Positions 41,268 through 49,670 are shown, counted from the stretch's first letter. The stretch is DNA of 64,000 nucleotides from Desulfitobacterium dehalogenans ATCC 51507 (GCF_000243155.2 NC_018017.1:1054001-1118000), one strand, 5' to 3'. Translations and numbers: made by a program. The notes: generated by a model from the sequence alone, not told the origin.

Positions 41268-41522
41268 ATTGACTTAGCAGCCGAACACAAATGTTTTGCT
41301 TGTGGGAAACCGTATGATTGGCGCATCTTCCGAAAAGAGGCAGTTGCTCCTTATGCGGAAGGCCAAGGAAGAATGAGGATATATCATTCTGGCCAGTCCG
41401 AACAAAAAGTCCTGGATAATGTCGTAGATTATGTTTACACAGAAGAAAATACTTTGATGATTGACACGGAATGTCCTTATTGCAAAGAGAAAAACAGAAT
41501 CATGTATGTAAAGCACTCGTAA
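41268..41522 (+). CDS. Zinc-ribbon protein with probable ATT start
   Basis: An 84-residue frame begins (I/M)DLAAEHKCFACGKPYDWRIF and ends TECPYCKEKNRIMYVKHS, with two well-spaced CxxC pairs. The frame is opened by a TGA at 41259, and the only start-like codon before the first ribbon is ATT 41268; the first ATG would remove the first cysteine pair. The stop codon lies in the loop of the following terminator hairpin. Either an ATT start is used or there is a sequence error. Function unknown. Confidence 0.5.
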   Translation: MDLAAEHKCFACGKPYDWRIFRKEAVAPYAEGQGRMRIYHSGQSEQKVLDNVVDYVYTEENTLMIDTECPYCKEKNRIMYVKHS

Positions 41523-41535
41523 GGGTGCTTTTTCT
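41511..41535 (+). terminator. Terminator repeated at 50252
   Basis: AAGCACTC (41511-41518) pairs with GGGTGCTT (41523-41530), followed by TTTC. A 22-base stretch including the right arm (41520-41541) is identical to 50263-50284. Confidence 0.75.
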
Positions 41536-41550
41536 TATGCCCTAAATATG

Positions 41551-41626
41551 GCGTTAAACTGTTCGCTTGCCCTCTTTAAGGGTTTGGGGCATAACTGAAC
41601 GTAACTCCTAACTGGGAGCGACCAGT
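41551..41626 (+). promoter_or_regulatory. Structured leader before the scaffold gene
   Basis: An outer stem GTTC/GAAC (41561-41564 with 41597-41600) and inner TGCCC/GGGCA (41568-41572 with 41587-41591) are followed by two mutually exclusive hairpins. CTCC (41605-41608) pairs with GGAG (41615-41618), or ACTGG (41611-41615) pairs with CCAGT (41622-41626). The scaffold ribosome site GGAGG is at 41640-41644. Overlapping alternatives suggest translational control of the scaffold/capsid block. Confidence 0.5.
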
Positions 41627-41653
41627 ATAAAAAGCTATTGGAGGTTTTAGATA

Positions 41654-42292
41654 ATGGAATGGTTAAAAAAACTTATTGAGGCTCATACAAAAGACGGGAA
41701 ACTGGATACTGAGGCACTTATGACCGCGATGAACACGGAGTTTCCCAAGTATGCAGTGCCCAAGGACACTTACAACACCTTAGCCGAGGCGAAAAAACAG
41801 CTTGAAAAAGACATTGCCACTCGTGACAAGCAGATTGATGACCTGAAGAAGGTAGATGCGGAAGGACTAAAAGCAGAGATTGAAAAGCTCCAAGGCGAAA
41901 ACAAAGCGGCCAAGGAAAAATACGATGCCGATATGAAAGCTCTTTCCTTGGCAAACGCGATCAAATTAGCCTTGACCGGCAAGGCCCATGACCCTGATAT
42001 CGTCGCGAATCTCCTGGATAAAGCAAGAATCGAATTAAACGAGGACGGCACCGTTAAATCTGGCCTAGATGAGCAACTAAAGTCTTTGAAAGAATCAAAG
42101 GCTTTTTTATTTGCAGAGGAAAAGAAGGATGACGGCGGGTTCCAGTTCAAAGGCTTCAAGCCGGCAGAAGGCAGCGATGACAAGGGCAAAGGCGGTGAAG
42201 GGGACAAGGAAGGGGCCTTTGGTAAGCGCCTAGCTGATTTCGCTAAGAGTAATGAAGGGATGGAGAAAGCCCGACAATCCTATTTTGAGTAA
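41654..42292 (+). CDS. Scaffold protein (phage minor structural GP20)
   Basis: The 212-residue protein is of the Phage_GP20 scaffold type: MEWLKKLIEAHTKDGKLDTE, PKDTYNTLAEAKKQLEKDI, a central coiled coil (about 40-110) and a charged glycine-rich tail. It guides capsid assembly and lies just before the capsid genes. ATG 41654 follows GGAGG. Confidence 0.88.
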   Translation: MEWLKKLIEAHTKDGKLDTEALMTAMNTEFPKYAVPKDTYNTLAEAKKQLEKDIATRDKQIDDLKKVDAEGLKAEIEKLQGENKAAKEKYDADMKALSLANAIKLALTGKAHDPDIVANLLDKARIELNEDGTVKSGLDEQLKSLKESKAFLFAEEKKDDGGFQFKGFKPAEGSDDKGKGGEGDKEGAFGKRLADFAKSNEGMEKARQSYFE

Positions 42293-42312
42293 GAAACGGA
42301 GGATAAATAATT

Positions 42313-42681
42313 ATGAGTAAGTTTGTAGTAACCAGTTATGGGGCAAAAAAAGAGATATTGAAATTCCCGGATCATTATGTAGCGTTAGCCGTAACCGTGG
42401 ACGATACGGGGGTAACTGCTGTCGATGGAAGGAAGATTGTCCCTGCTGGAACCATTGTGGGAAATGGAATTCTTTCTGATGAAACCAAGTTGGCTAAAAA
42501 GGCTGTCACTGTGGAGAGTGCTTCCAATGCTGAGGGAGTCCTGCTCGATGATGTGGATGTAACCTACGGGCCGGCTCAGGGAGCAATGGTGATCCATGGT
42601 TTCATCAAGTTGTCTGCTTTGCCAACAGCCCCGACCACTGAAGAGGTTGCGGCACTTAAGCAAGTAACCTTTATCGCCTAA
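42313..42681 (+). CDS. Head decoration-like protein
   Basis: The 122-residue, beta-rich protein lies between scaffold and major capsid. It includes VTAVDGRKIVPAGTIVGNGILSD and a VLLDDVDVTYGPAQGAMVIHGFIKLSALP stretch, a pattern found in small capsid decoration proteins that accompany lambda E-type capsids. It probably binds and stabilises the expanded capsid. Confidence 0.7.
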   Translation: MSKFVVTSYGAKKEILKFPDHYVALAVTVDDTGVTAVDGRKIVPAGTIVGNGILSDETKLAKKAVTVESASNAEGVLLDDVDVTYGPAQGAMVIHGFIKLSALPTAPTTEEVAALKQVTFIA

Positions 42682-42709
42682 GGGCAACTAAGAAAGGATG
42701 ATGAATAAC

Positions 42710-43756
42710 ATGCCAACTATTTTTGATTTAGTTAATGCTAAAAATATCTCCACTTACTACCTGGCTAATCCTTCTAATAACATCCCTTATCTAGGGGCAA
42801 CACTTTTCCCTGCGAAGAAACAACTAGGATTGGATTTAAGCTGGATTAAAGGGTCACGTGGTCTTCCTGTGTCCCTGCAGCCTTCGGCATTTGACACTAA
42901 GGCAACCCTGCGGGATCGCATTGGGTTCCAAAAGATTGACACTGAAATGCCGTTTTTCCGCGAGTCCATGCGGATTGGTGAAAAAGAACGGCAAGAGCTG
43001 AATAAGGTGGCCGCATCTCAGAATGAGGCGCTGATTATGCCTCTTATCAATGAAATCTACGATGACGTAGTAACTTTGGTCAATGGCGCCCAGGTCGTAC
43101 CAGAGCGCATGATTATGCAACTGCTTTCTTCCGGGAAAATCCGCATTACGGCCAATCGACAGGATCTTGATTATGACTACAAGATGTCATCCGAACACAA
43201 GGAAACACTAACTGCTTCAGATGACAAATGGAGCAACCCTGACGCTGACATCATGGGCGATATCAAGACATGGCAAGATAAGGTTGAGGATGACACTGGA
43301 GTTAGGCCAACCAACGGAATGTGTACCCGCAAAACATGGAACTATATTCTGCAGAACAAACCGATTCGCCTCGACATGAATCCCTTGGGTGGACAGAACA
43401 TCATCATGACCGACGCTATGATGAAGCAATATCTGCAAGCAAAATTAGGTCTCAATGTTGCGGTGTACAATAAGAAGTACGCCTTGCAGGATAGATCCAC
43501 TCATTTATTCTACCCGGACGATTACTTTACCCTGATACCTGACGGAAATCTGGGAAGCACCTATTATGGCACTACTCCCGAGGAATCTGACCTAATGGCT
43601 GGGATTTCCAACGCCGAGGTGTCTATTGTGAATACCGGTGTAGCGATCACGACGATTAAAGAACCTCACCCGGTAAACGTGGAAACGATTGTTAGTGAAA
43701 TCGTGCTGCCTAGCTTTGAGACTATCGACACCATCTTTATCGCAAAGGTGAATTAA
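42710..43756 (+). CDS. Major capsid protein (lambda E-like)
   Basis: The 348-residue protein starts at ATG 42710; ATG 42698 overlaps the AAAGGA site. It fits the capsid protein E family: IPYLGATLFPAKKQLGLDLSWIKG, then GFQKIDTEMPFFRESMRIGEKERQEL and the C-terminal MAGISNAEVSIVNTGVAITTIKEPHPVNVETIVSEIVLPSFE. It forms the HK97-fold shell with the adjacent decoration-like protein. Confidence 0.93.
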   Translation: MPTIFDLVNAKNISTYYLANPSNNIPYLGATLFPAKKQLGLDLSWIKGSRGLPVSLQPSAFDTKATLRDRIGFQKIDTEMPFFRESMRIGEKERQELNKVAASQNEALIMPLINEIYDDVVTLVNGAQVVPERMIMQLLSSGKIRITANRQDLDYDYKMSSEHKETLTASDDKWSNPDADIMGDIKTWQDKVEDDTGVRPTNGMCTRKTWNYILQNKPIRLDMNPLGGQNIIMTDAMMKQYLQAKLGLNVAVYNKKYALQDRSTHLFYPDDYFTLIPDGNLGSTYYGTTPEESDLMAGISNAEVSIVNTGVAITTIKEPHPVNVETIVSEIVLPSFETIDTIFIAKVN

Positions 43757-43808
43757 TTCTAGGAGGAGAGTTTTTATCCTCCTATCTCTTTTAGAAAGGG
43801 TGAACAAT

Positions 43809-43991
43809 ATGGCTGAAAAACAGAAGGAGAAGGCTAAACAGGCTGAACAAGAAGAGCGTCTCCAAACCATTCAGTGGCTGATGAATGTAAAGTATCGTGG
43901 ACAACGCTATCGAAAAGGCCAAGAAGTTCAGGTTTCTGCAAAAGAAGCCGAATCTATTGTTGCGGCCAAAGTAGCACAGCCGGTGGATTGA
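43809..43991 (+). CDS. Small phage protein after the capsid gene (DUF7210-like)
   Basis: The protein has 60 residues from ATG 43809, after AAAGGGTGA; GTG 43800 overlaps that site. A charged helical start is followed by VKYRGQRYRKGQEVQVSAKEAESIVAAKVAQ, a small SH3-like domain common beside capsid and connector genes. Confidence 0.65.
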   Translation: MAEKQKEKAKQAEQEERLQTIQWLMNVKYRGQRYRKGQEVQVSAKEAESIVAAKVAQPVD

Positions 43992-43992
43992 T

Positions 43993-44373
43993 ATGATTAC
44001 CGTTGAAGATATTTGGTCTATCATAAAGGTTCGCTTAGACCTGAAAGATGATTCCATGAAACCTCTTATTTCCTTATATATTGAGGAGATAGGAAAGCGA
44101 ATCCTCCACTATTGTCACATCAGAACGGTTCCTGACGGCTTAAAGTTCACCTGGGCATCAATGACTATTGACGCAATCCGGATTGATTTGCCGCACATTG
44201 CGGAAATCTCCGATACGGTGGGAGGGGCTGAGTCAGTAAAAGTAGGAGATACGCAAGTCTCACCGGCAAGAGGTGGTGGTGGAGATATTTCCAACACATC
44301 CAAATCTGTAATAGATAAGGTGGTTTTGGATTACCGTATTGATCTGAACCATCACCGGAAGCTGAGGTGGTAG
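43993..44373 (+). CDS. Head-tail connector protein
   Basis: The 126-residue protein starts MITVEDIWSIIKVRLDLKDDSM, the helical beginning of Gp6/Gp15-type head-tail connectors. It lies one base after the preceding stop, in the standard connector slot. It joins portal to head closure. Confidence 0.75.
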   Translation: MITVEDIWSIIKVRLDLKDDSMKPLISLYIEEIGKRILHYCHIRTVPDGLKFTWASMTIDAIRIDLPHIAEISDTVGGAESVKVGDTQVSPARGGGGDISNTSKSVIDKVVLDYRIDLNHHRKLRW

Positions 44374-44374
44374 C

Positions 44375-44734
44375 ATGATCAACTACAAGCGACACCGCAG
44401 AGCTGTTGAAAGGCTGTATGAGGATAAGTGCACGATAAGCCGGATGGTTGACGTTGTTAAGCCCTCAGGAGAAAAGAGAAAAGAGTTGCAGGCGGTTTAT
44501 ACTGACCAGTCTTGTAAGTTATCTCAAAAGGCGCTGGCCAGCAACGGACAGACAGAAACAGCAAACAACATAGCTTACGAAACAAAGCTATTTATCGCTC
44601 CAGAGATGGAGATTCGGCAGGGTGATACCATAGAGGTTACCCGCTACGGCAGGATGCTGAAATTCATTGCAGGGGAGCCCTTTGTGTACGGATCACATCA
44701 AGAAGTCAGCATGCAGCGTAAAGGGAAGGCATGA
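44375..44734 (+). CDS. Head closure protein
   Basis: The 119-residue protein (INYKRHRRAVERLYEDKCTISRMVDV, then CKLSQKALASNGQ and EIRQGDTIEVTRYGR) matches the small beta-barrel SPP1 gp16-like head closure proteins by order and pattern. Spacing of one base to the previous gene and two to the next indicates one transcript. Confidence 0.7.
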   Translation: MINYKRHRRAVERLYEDKCTISRMVDVVKPSGEKRKELQAVYTDQSCKLSQKALASNGQTETANNIAYETKLFIAPEMEIRQGDTIEVTRYGRMLKFIAGEPFVYGSHQEVSMQRKGKA

Positions 44735-44735
44735 C

Positions 44736-45284
44736 ATGGCAAAGTGGGGCAGCTTTAAGTTCGACGAAATAGAAAAGCTGGCTAAAACCTTTCAAAAAGC
44801 CTTGGATGAGCGTGTTATCGATCGCTTTATGCAGGAATTTCTTGCAGAGATGGCGATGCGAGCGCTGCGGAAGATCAAGAAGCGGACACCTGTGAACTCT
44901 GGAGACCTCCGTCGAAAATGGGAGGTCGGCAAGGTCATCCGCATGGGTGATGCCTATGTTGTGGAGATATTTAACCCTGTTGAGTTTGCCTCCTACGTTG
45001 AGTACGGTTTTAGGGCGCATTGGGTCCCTGGGCATTGGGAAGGCAATCGTTTTGTGTATGACAAAGGGGCTATTAAGCTTTCCAAAGAGGCACGGGCCGC
45101 CTACCGTGAAAAGTACGGATCCACTGGCATGATGGTAGGAAAGAAAAATGGCTGGGTCCAAGGCCGTTTTATGGTGACCATCTCCATGCAGGAAATGGAA
45201 CGAGAGATGCCCAAATACCTGGCTAAAAGGCAAATGGAATTGTTGGAACAGATTATGAATGGCCGGCCACCAAAGAAGGGGTGA
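44736..45284 (+). CDS. HK97 gp10-family neck/tail completion protein
   Basis: The protein has 182 residues from ATG 44736. FLAEMAMRALRKIKKRTPVNSGDLRRKWEVGKV and YVEYGFRAHW are the hallmarks of HK97 gp10/SPP1 gp16.1-type proteins. It works between head closure and tail terminator. Confidence 0.85.
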   Translation: MAKWGSFKFDEIEKLAKTFQKALDERVIDRFMQEFLAEMAMRALRKIKKRTPVNSGDLRRKWEVGKVIRMGDAYVVEIFNPVEFASYVEYGFRAHWVPGHWEGNRFVYDKGAIKLSKEARAAYREKYGSTGMMVGKKNGWVQGRFMVTISMQEMEREMPKYLAKRQMELLEQIMNGRPPKKG

Positions 45285-45288
45285 TTCG

Positions 45289-45741
45289 ATGGGCGCTATT
45301 ACATTTAACCTTGTCCGGGATAGTGTTATCGCCGCCTTGCATCTTTACTTCCCCGGCATTGACATATACGGAGAAGAGATAAGGCAGGGCTTTGAGGAGC
45401 CTTGTTTTTTTGTGAAGCTCTTCCCGGTGTCCCAGGAGCAACTCCTTGGCAGGCGATACAAACGGAACCACTCCTTTGATATTCACTACTTTCCTACGGA
45501 GGCCGGAGAGGGTGAGGAGCAGCGACAGAATGAAGATATGCATGATATGGCAGAAGCTTTATATGACAAGATGGAGATGGTCCCTGTGACGGGCGGACTG
45601 ATACGCGGGGTGAAGATGCGGCATGAAATCGTGGATGGGGTGCTGCATTTTTTTGTGGACTATAATTTCCATGTGCTCAGGGAAGCTGTCCCCGATCCAC
45701 CCATGCAAACCATGGAACCGGAGGGATTTATTCGTGGCTAA
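45289..45741 (+). CDS. Tail terminator protein (DUF6838-like)
   Basis: The protein has 150 residues from ATG 45289, after AGAAGGGGTG. The start (AITFNLVRDSVIAALHLYFPGIDIYGEEI) and a PCFFVKLFPVSQEQLLGRRYKRNHSFDIHYFP core match the myovirus tail-terminator family of PBSX-like phages. It caps the tail and meets the connector. Confidence 0.8.
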   Translation: MGAITFNLVRDSVIAALHLYFPGIDIYGEEIRQGFEEPCFFVKLFPVSQEQLLGRRYKRNHSFDIHYFPTEAGEGEEQRQNEDMHDMAEALYDKMEMVPVTGGLIRGVKMRHEIVDGVLHFFVDYNFHVLREAVPDPPMQTMEPEGFIRG

Positions 45742-45913
45742 GAAAGCTGAACCGGCTGAAAAAAGATATACGAAGGCTCAAATCCTGCAATCGAGGCGGT
45801 ACAATGCACGACAACGGGATGTGTTAGATGCACTGCTGCAGGATGGTGTCAGTTATACCAAAGATGAGGTTAAAAAGATTCATAGTGATTTTCTAAAGAA
45901 GGAGGCTAAATAA
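45734..45913 (+). CDS. Small protein before the tail sheath
   Basis: The protein has 59 residues from GTG 45734, eight bases after GGAGGG, overlapping the tail terminator by eight bases. The basic helical sequence (KRYTKAQILQSRRYNARQRDVLDALLQDG) is the form of the small gene regularly found ahead of the sheath in this phage type. Function unknown. Confidence 0.6.
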   Translation: MAKKAEPAEKRYTKAQILQSRRYNARQRDVLDALLQDGVSYTKDEVKKIHSDFLKKEAK

Positions 45914-47229
45914 TGGCGGCAGGCACATTTACAGCCCAAAACAAAGTGCGTCCAGGCGTATATATCAATTTTAAATCCGAGCCCCAGGCCATTGGAACCC
46001 TAGGGGAACGTGGAATAGCGTCCATCCCCCTGGCTATGAGCTGGGGTGAATCTAATAAAGTCCTCACCATCGAAGCCGGCGAGGACGTGTTTACGAAGCT
46101 TGGTTACTCCATTATGGACCCTACATTACTCCTGCTAAGAGAAGCCTTGAAACGGGCTAGGACGGTGCTTCTCTACCGGCTGAACGTCGGCACCAAGGCG
46201 GCAGTGACCGTGGGCAATCTGACGGCTACAGCGAAGTGGGGTGGGGTTCGTGGAAATGATATTTCAGTGGTCATCCAAGAGAATATCGATGATGAGACAA
46301 AGTTTGATGTATCCACCCTTGTAGACGGGGTCGAGATAGACAAACAGACTGTGTCTACTATCGCCGGCCTAACCGCAAATGATTGGGTAGTATTTTCTGG
46401 TACCGGAACCATAACGGAAACAGCGGGTGCTCCACTAATTGGAGGAGCAGATGGTACAGTATCAAATCAAGCCTACATTGATTATCTGGCGGCAGTAGAA
46501 ATCTTCGACTTCAATACAATAGCCCTACCCAGTACAGATGATGCGCTTAAAGCAACCTTCACGGCCTTTGCCAAACGGCTCCGGGACGACGAAGGAAAGA
46601 AGGTTCAAGTTGTCATGGAGAACTATCCAGCGGCTGATTATGAGGGCGTGATTAGCGTTAAAAATGGTGTAGTACTCTCCGACGGCACAACCTTAACGGC
46701 GGCTCAAGCAACCGCATGGGTGGCCGGCGCAACAGCGGGGGCCCAGGTCAATGAATCGCTCACCTACCAAGGCTATGAAGGTGCTGTGGATGTTTCTCCA
46801 CGTTACACCAATGCACAGATCATCGCGGCCCTGCAGGCTGGGGAGTTCTTGTTTACAGCCAATGATAACCGCGCCTTGGTGGAACAAGACATTAACACCC
46901 TGACTTCCTTCACGGTGGATAAGGGGAAGCAGTTTGCTAAGAACCGTGTAATCCGCGTCCTGGATGGTGTCAATAATGATTTCGTCCGGATTTTCTCTGA
47001 GTTCTATATCGGCAAAGTTTCTAACAACGCGGATGGACGGAACCTGTTGAAATCGGAGTGCATTAACTACATGAACACGCTTCAGGGCATTGATGCTATC
47101 CAGAACTTTGATTCTCAGTCTGATGTCACAGTACAAGCAGGGAATGAAGTCGACGCAGTTTATATTGAGACTAATATCCAGCCTGTGGACTCGGTCGAAA
47201 AGCTGTACATTCGTGTGAGAATTAGATAG
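45913..47229 (+). CDS. Tail sheath protein (PBSX XkdK-like)
   Basis: The 438-residue protein begins with the sheath signature RPGVYINFKSE and GTLGERGIASIPLAMSWG, has a variable central domain and ends with the conserved VDKGKQFAKNRVIRVLDGVNNDF and AVYIETNIQPVDSVEKLYIRV. It defines the phage as a contractile-tailed myovirus. Confidence 0.95.
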   Translation: MAAGTFTAQNKVRPGVYINFKSEPQAIGTLGERGIASIPLAMSWGESNKVLTIEAGEDVFTKLGYSIMDPTLLLLREALKRARTVLLYRLNVGTKAAVTVGNLTATAKWGGVRGNDISVVIQENIDDETKFDVSTLVDGVEIDKQTVSTIAGLTANDWVVFSGTGTITETAGAPLIGGADGTVSNQAYIDYLAAVEIFDFNTIALPSTDDALKATFTAFAKRLRDDEGKKVQVVMENYPAADYEGVISVKNGVVLSDGTTLTAAQATAWVAGATAGAQVNESLTYQGYEGAVDVSPRYTNAQIIAALQAGEFLFTANDNRALVEQDINTLTSFTVDKGKQFAKNRVIRVLDGVNNDFVRIFSEFYIGKVSNNADGRNLLKSECINYMNTLQGIDAIQNFDSQSDVTVQAGNEVDAVYIETNIQPVDSVEKLYIRVRIR

Positions 47230-47248
47230 AAAGTGCAGGTGAGATAAC

Positions 47249-47716
47249 ATGGCCTTTTTAAAACCGGAAGACGCAGTTAGCGGCAGGCAAGCCAAGGCTT
47301 TTGCTACGATCAATGGTCGAGTGGAAGAATTATTTTATGCCAAATCCATTGAAGCAACTATCGAAAAGAATAAAGCGGATGTCCCAATCTTGGGGAAGAC
47401 AAACGTAGGGAAGAAGGCTGCAGGGTGGACAGGTAGCGGAAGCCTGACGATTTATTACTTTACGAGCCTGTTCAGGCAGTTAATGATTGAATATGTGAAA
47501 ACCGGGCGAGACTTCTATTTCGACCTTCAGATCGTCAACGAAGATCCGGCATCGGGCATAGGGAAGCAGACAGTTGTGCTTAAGAGCTGTAACTTAGACA
47601 GCATTACGGCGGCATCTTTCGATATCACTTCGGATGATCCTCTTGAAGAGGAAATGCCCTTTACCTTCGAGGATATTGATATGCTTGATCAGTTTAGCCG
47701 GCCTGTGATGGGATAA
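47249..47716 (+). CDS. Tail tube protein (PBSX XkdM-like, DUF2001)
   Basis: The 155-residue protein shows GRVEELFYAKSIEATIEKNKADVPILGK, then GWTGSGSLTIYYFTSLFRQLM and a C-terminal beta region ending EEEMPFTFEDIDMLDQF. It forms the inner tube inside the sheath. A strong terminator follows. Confidence 0.92.
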   Translation: MAFLKPEDAVSGRQAKAFATINGRVEELFYAKSIEATIEKNKADVPILGKTNVGKKAAGWTGSGSLTIYYFTSLFRQLMIEYVKTGRDFYFDLQIVNEDPASGIGKQTVVLKSCNLDSITAASFDITSDDPLEEEMPFTFEDIDMLDQFSRPVMG

Positions 47717-47767
47717 AGCATTATTTGAGGTTACGTCATGTCGTGAGACACACCTCTAGCCTCTCTT

Positions 47768-47797
47768 AGAGACCTGATTTTACTCAGGTCTCTTTTT
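47768..47797 (+). terminator. Terminator after the tail tube gene
   Basis: AGAGACCTGA (47768-47777) pairs perfectly with TCAGGTCTCT (47784-47793), followed by TTTT. It sets the limit between core tail genes and the inserted Rha module. Confidence 0.85.
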
Positions 47798-47824
47798 AAT
47801 ACCCAAAAGAGAGGATGATGAACC

Positions 47825-48505
47825 GTGAACGAATTAGTTATCATAAAAGGAAATGAAGTAAAGACGAATAGCATCATCGTAGCAGAAGGAACAGGGAATG
47901 CCCACGAATCAATTGTCAGGATGGTTAGAAGGTATGAAGACCAGTTTAAATTGCTGGGAAAACTAGAATATTCAGACTACTTGAAATCCAATAGCTTAGG
48001 TTCATCGGGGCGGATGTACTTGCTCAATGAACAACAAGCGACTTTTCTTATGACGCTTCTAAGTAATAAGGAAATGATCGTGCGATTCAAACTGCGACTC
48101 ACTCAAGAATTCTTTCGTATGCGTGAGTTCATTCGAGAGAAACAGTCTGCCGAATGGAAGCAAGCCCGTATAACCGGCAAGCAAGTTCGCCGGGAGGAAA
48201 CCGATGTCATCTTAACAAAGCTCATTCCGCTTGCCGAATCCCAGGGAAGCAAAAACGCAGGTAAGCTCTATATGAATTATTCCAAGTTGGTAAATATAAC
48301 TCTTGGCATAGAAGCAGGGCGGCGCGAAAACCTCCCGCTATCATACATTGAGGCGATCAAGTTCCTCGAACGAGCGATTGAGAATATCATTTCTCAAGAG
48401 GTAGACAAGGGGACTCACTATAAGGAAATATACCAGGTATGTAAAGCAAAATGCCAGATCATAAAAGACCTGGCATTTTTACCTTCATTAAAGTTGATTT
48501 CCTAG
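47825..48505 (+). CDS. Rha-family phage regulator
   Basis: The 226-residue protein has the N-terminal Rha domain (TNSIIVAEGTGNAHESIVRMVRRYEDQF, then SGRMYLLNEQQATFLMTLLSNKE and LRLTQEFFRMREF). A helical C-terminal half resembles other phage antirepressor tails. Rha proteins affect lysogeny in some phages. Its place inside the tail operon is unusual and points to an inserted module. It converges on, and overlaps by four bases, the gene at 48502-48924. Confidence 0.8.
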   Translation: MNELVIIKGNEVKTNSIIVAEGTGNAHESIVRMVRRYEDQFKLLGKLEYSDYLKSNSLGSSGRMYLLNEQQATFLMTLLSNKEMIVRFKLRLTQEFFRMREFIREKQSAEWKQARITGKQVRREETDVILTKLIPLAESQGSKNAGKLYMNYSKLVNITLGIEAGRRENLPLSYIEAIKFLERAIENIISQEVDKGTHYKEIYQVCKAKCQIIKDLAFLPSLKLIS

Positions 48506-48924
48506 AGATATTGAGAAGCTTTTGGCTCAGGCTGGGGATCAAGTTGTTCGGGTTCGGGTGGTTGAGGAATTTTATTCTTGAGTGCCTCTACGAATTTTCT
48601 CCAATGGAGAGAAGCATCGACAATTTCGAATGAAAGGACCTTTATGTCCTCAGGGTTATCAGCCGGATGATAGTTGATGAAGAAATCGCGATTTCTTGTT
48701 TTATGCTTTTTCCTGATTTCGATGGAAACTATTTGATCGTAAAAGAGGTATTTGGGAGTTTTACCTTTCCCAATTCGCAAAGCGATAGAAAGCCTTTGTT
48801 CTGCATCTTCTTGTGTAATTCTAACACCGAAGATGCCATTGTCATCAAAGTCGCTAATTCCTTGAACATACTTGAAATTACAACAAAGGTTCCCATACCA
48901 ATCCCTGCTCCCGAATATAGGCAA
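48502..48924 (-). CDS. Unknown PH-like protein, opposing cargo gene
   Basis: The protein has 140 residues from TTG 48924, seven bases after GGAGGG; TTG 48930 is too close to it. The pattern (RITQEDAEQRLSIALRIGKGKTPKYLFYDQIVSIEIRKKHKTR, DFFINYH, LSFEIVDASLHWRKFVEALK) resembles a bacterial PH domain. A perfect reverse-strand TATAAT lies at 48965-48960. Opposing orientation in the late operon suggests expression in the lysogen. Confidence 0.55.
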   Translation of the reverse strand: MPIFGSRDWYGNLCCNFKYVQGISDFDDNGIFGVRITQEDAEQRLSIALRIGKGKTPKYLFYDQIVSIEIRKKHKTRNRDFFINYHPADNPEDIKVLSFEIVDASLHWRKFVEALKNKIPQPPEPEQLDPQPEPKASQYL

Positions 48925-49066
48925 TATCAATCCCTCCGATCTGTATTACTTTTACCAAAATTATACTCAAACCATAAGGCTATTGCTACAGATAATTTAG
49001 GTTGAGGCTTCATGAGCTTTGATTATCGCTTTTACTAATTTCATTAAAAAATAGGAGGAATACAAT

Positions 49067-49480
49067 ATGAGTGATTTACAAGATTTCTTGATGGACAGTT
49101 TTGAGGATGCAGAAGTTATTGAACGCAAAGTAAGCCTTGGTGGCAAAGATAAGGTTATGAAGTTCAAATCTATTTCGGCCACCACGGGTGATGAGATTAG
49201 AAAGAGCTGTCGCAAAACAACCTTCCATAAAGGTCAGCGGATTGTTGAAACCGATCAGGATGCATTCGTAGCCAAATTGATTACTGAAACGACTGTATTT
49301 CCTGACTTCAAATCTCAGGAGCTTCAGCAAAGTTGGGGTGTGCTTGGCGCCGAAAATCTGTTAAATGCCATGAAAGCAAAAATGAAGGATGGCGAATATG
49401 CCACCCTTTCGAATATTGTCAGTGAAATCAATGGTTACAACAAAACCATGGACGACCTAGTTGAAGAAGCAAAAAACTAA
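49067..49480 (+). CDS. Tail assembly chaperone, 0-frame product (XkdN-like)
   Basis: The 137-residue protein matches XkdN-like chaperones (SDLQDFLMDSFEDAEVIERKVSLGG, KDKVMKFKSISATTGDEIRKSCR, LLNAMKAKMKDGEYATLSNIVSEINGYN). It ends at TAA 49478-49480 immediately after a slippery heptamer. It binds the tape measure during tail assembly together with its frameshifted longer form. ATG 49067 follows AGGAGG. Confidence 0.88.
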   Translation: MSDLQDFLMDSFEDAEVIERKVSLGGKDKVMKFKSISATTGDEIRKSCRKTTFHKGQRIVETDQDAFVAKLITETTVFPDFKSQELQQSWGVLGAENLLNAMKAKMKDGEYATLSNIVSEINGYNKTMDDLVEEAKN

Positions 49481-49656
49481 TTGAGGGGGGCGATGCTGAG
49501 GCTAATTATGCCTACTACGCCCTCCATGAATTTCACATTTTACCGGGTGCGTTTATGAGATTACCCCGTAATGAAAAGGCGCTTGTCTATGCCATGATTG
49601 ATATTCGCATTAAAAAAGAGAAGCAGGACATGGCTAAAGCGAAGAAAAAGAGATAA
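49471..49656 (+). CDS. Tail chaperone -1 frameshift extension
   Basis: The heptamer A-AAA-AAC (49471-49477) in the correct frame sits right before the chaperone stop. A slip of -1 gives about 59 more codons (LIEGGDAEANYAYYALHEFH, then GAFMRLPRNEKALVYAMIDI) ending at TAA 49654-49656. The extension starts without its own start codon or ribosome site, which fits programmed frameshifting as in lambda G/GT. The fused product would have about 196 residues. Confidence 0.85.
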   Translation, partial: KKLIEGGDAEANYAYYALHEFHILPGAFMRLPRNEKALVYAMIDIRIKKEKQDMAKAKKKR

Positions 49657-49670
49657 GTAGTAGATTTTCG

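Noticed and set aside
44706-45233. 175-codon reverse frame in the connector genes
   Set aside because: Antisense shadow of the gp10-family gene, without ribosome site or family match.
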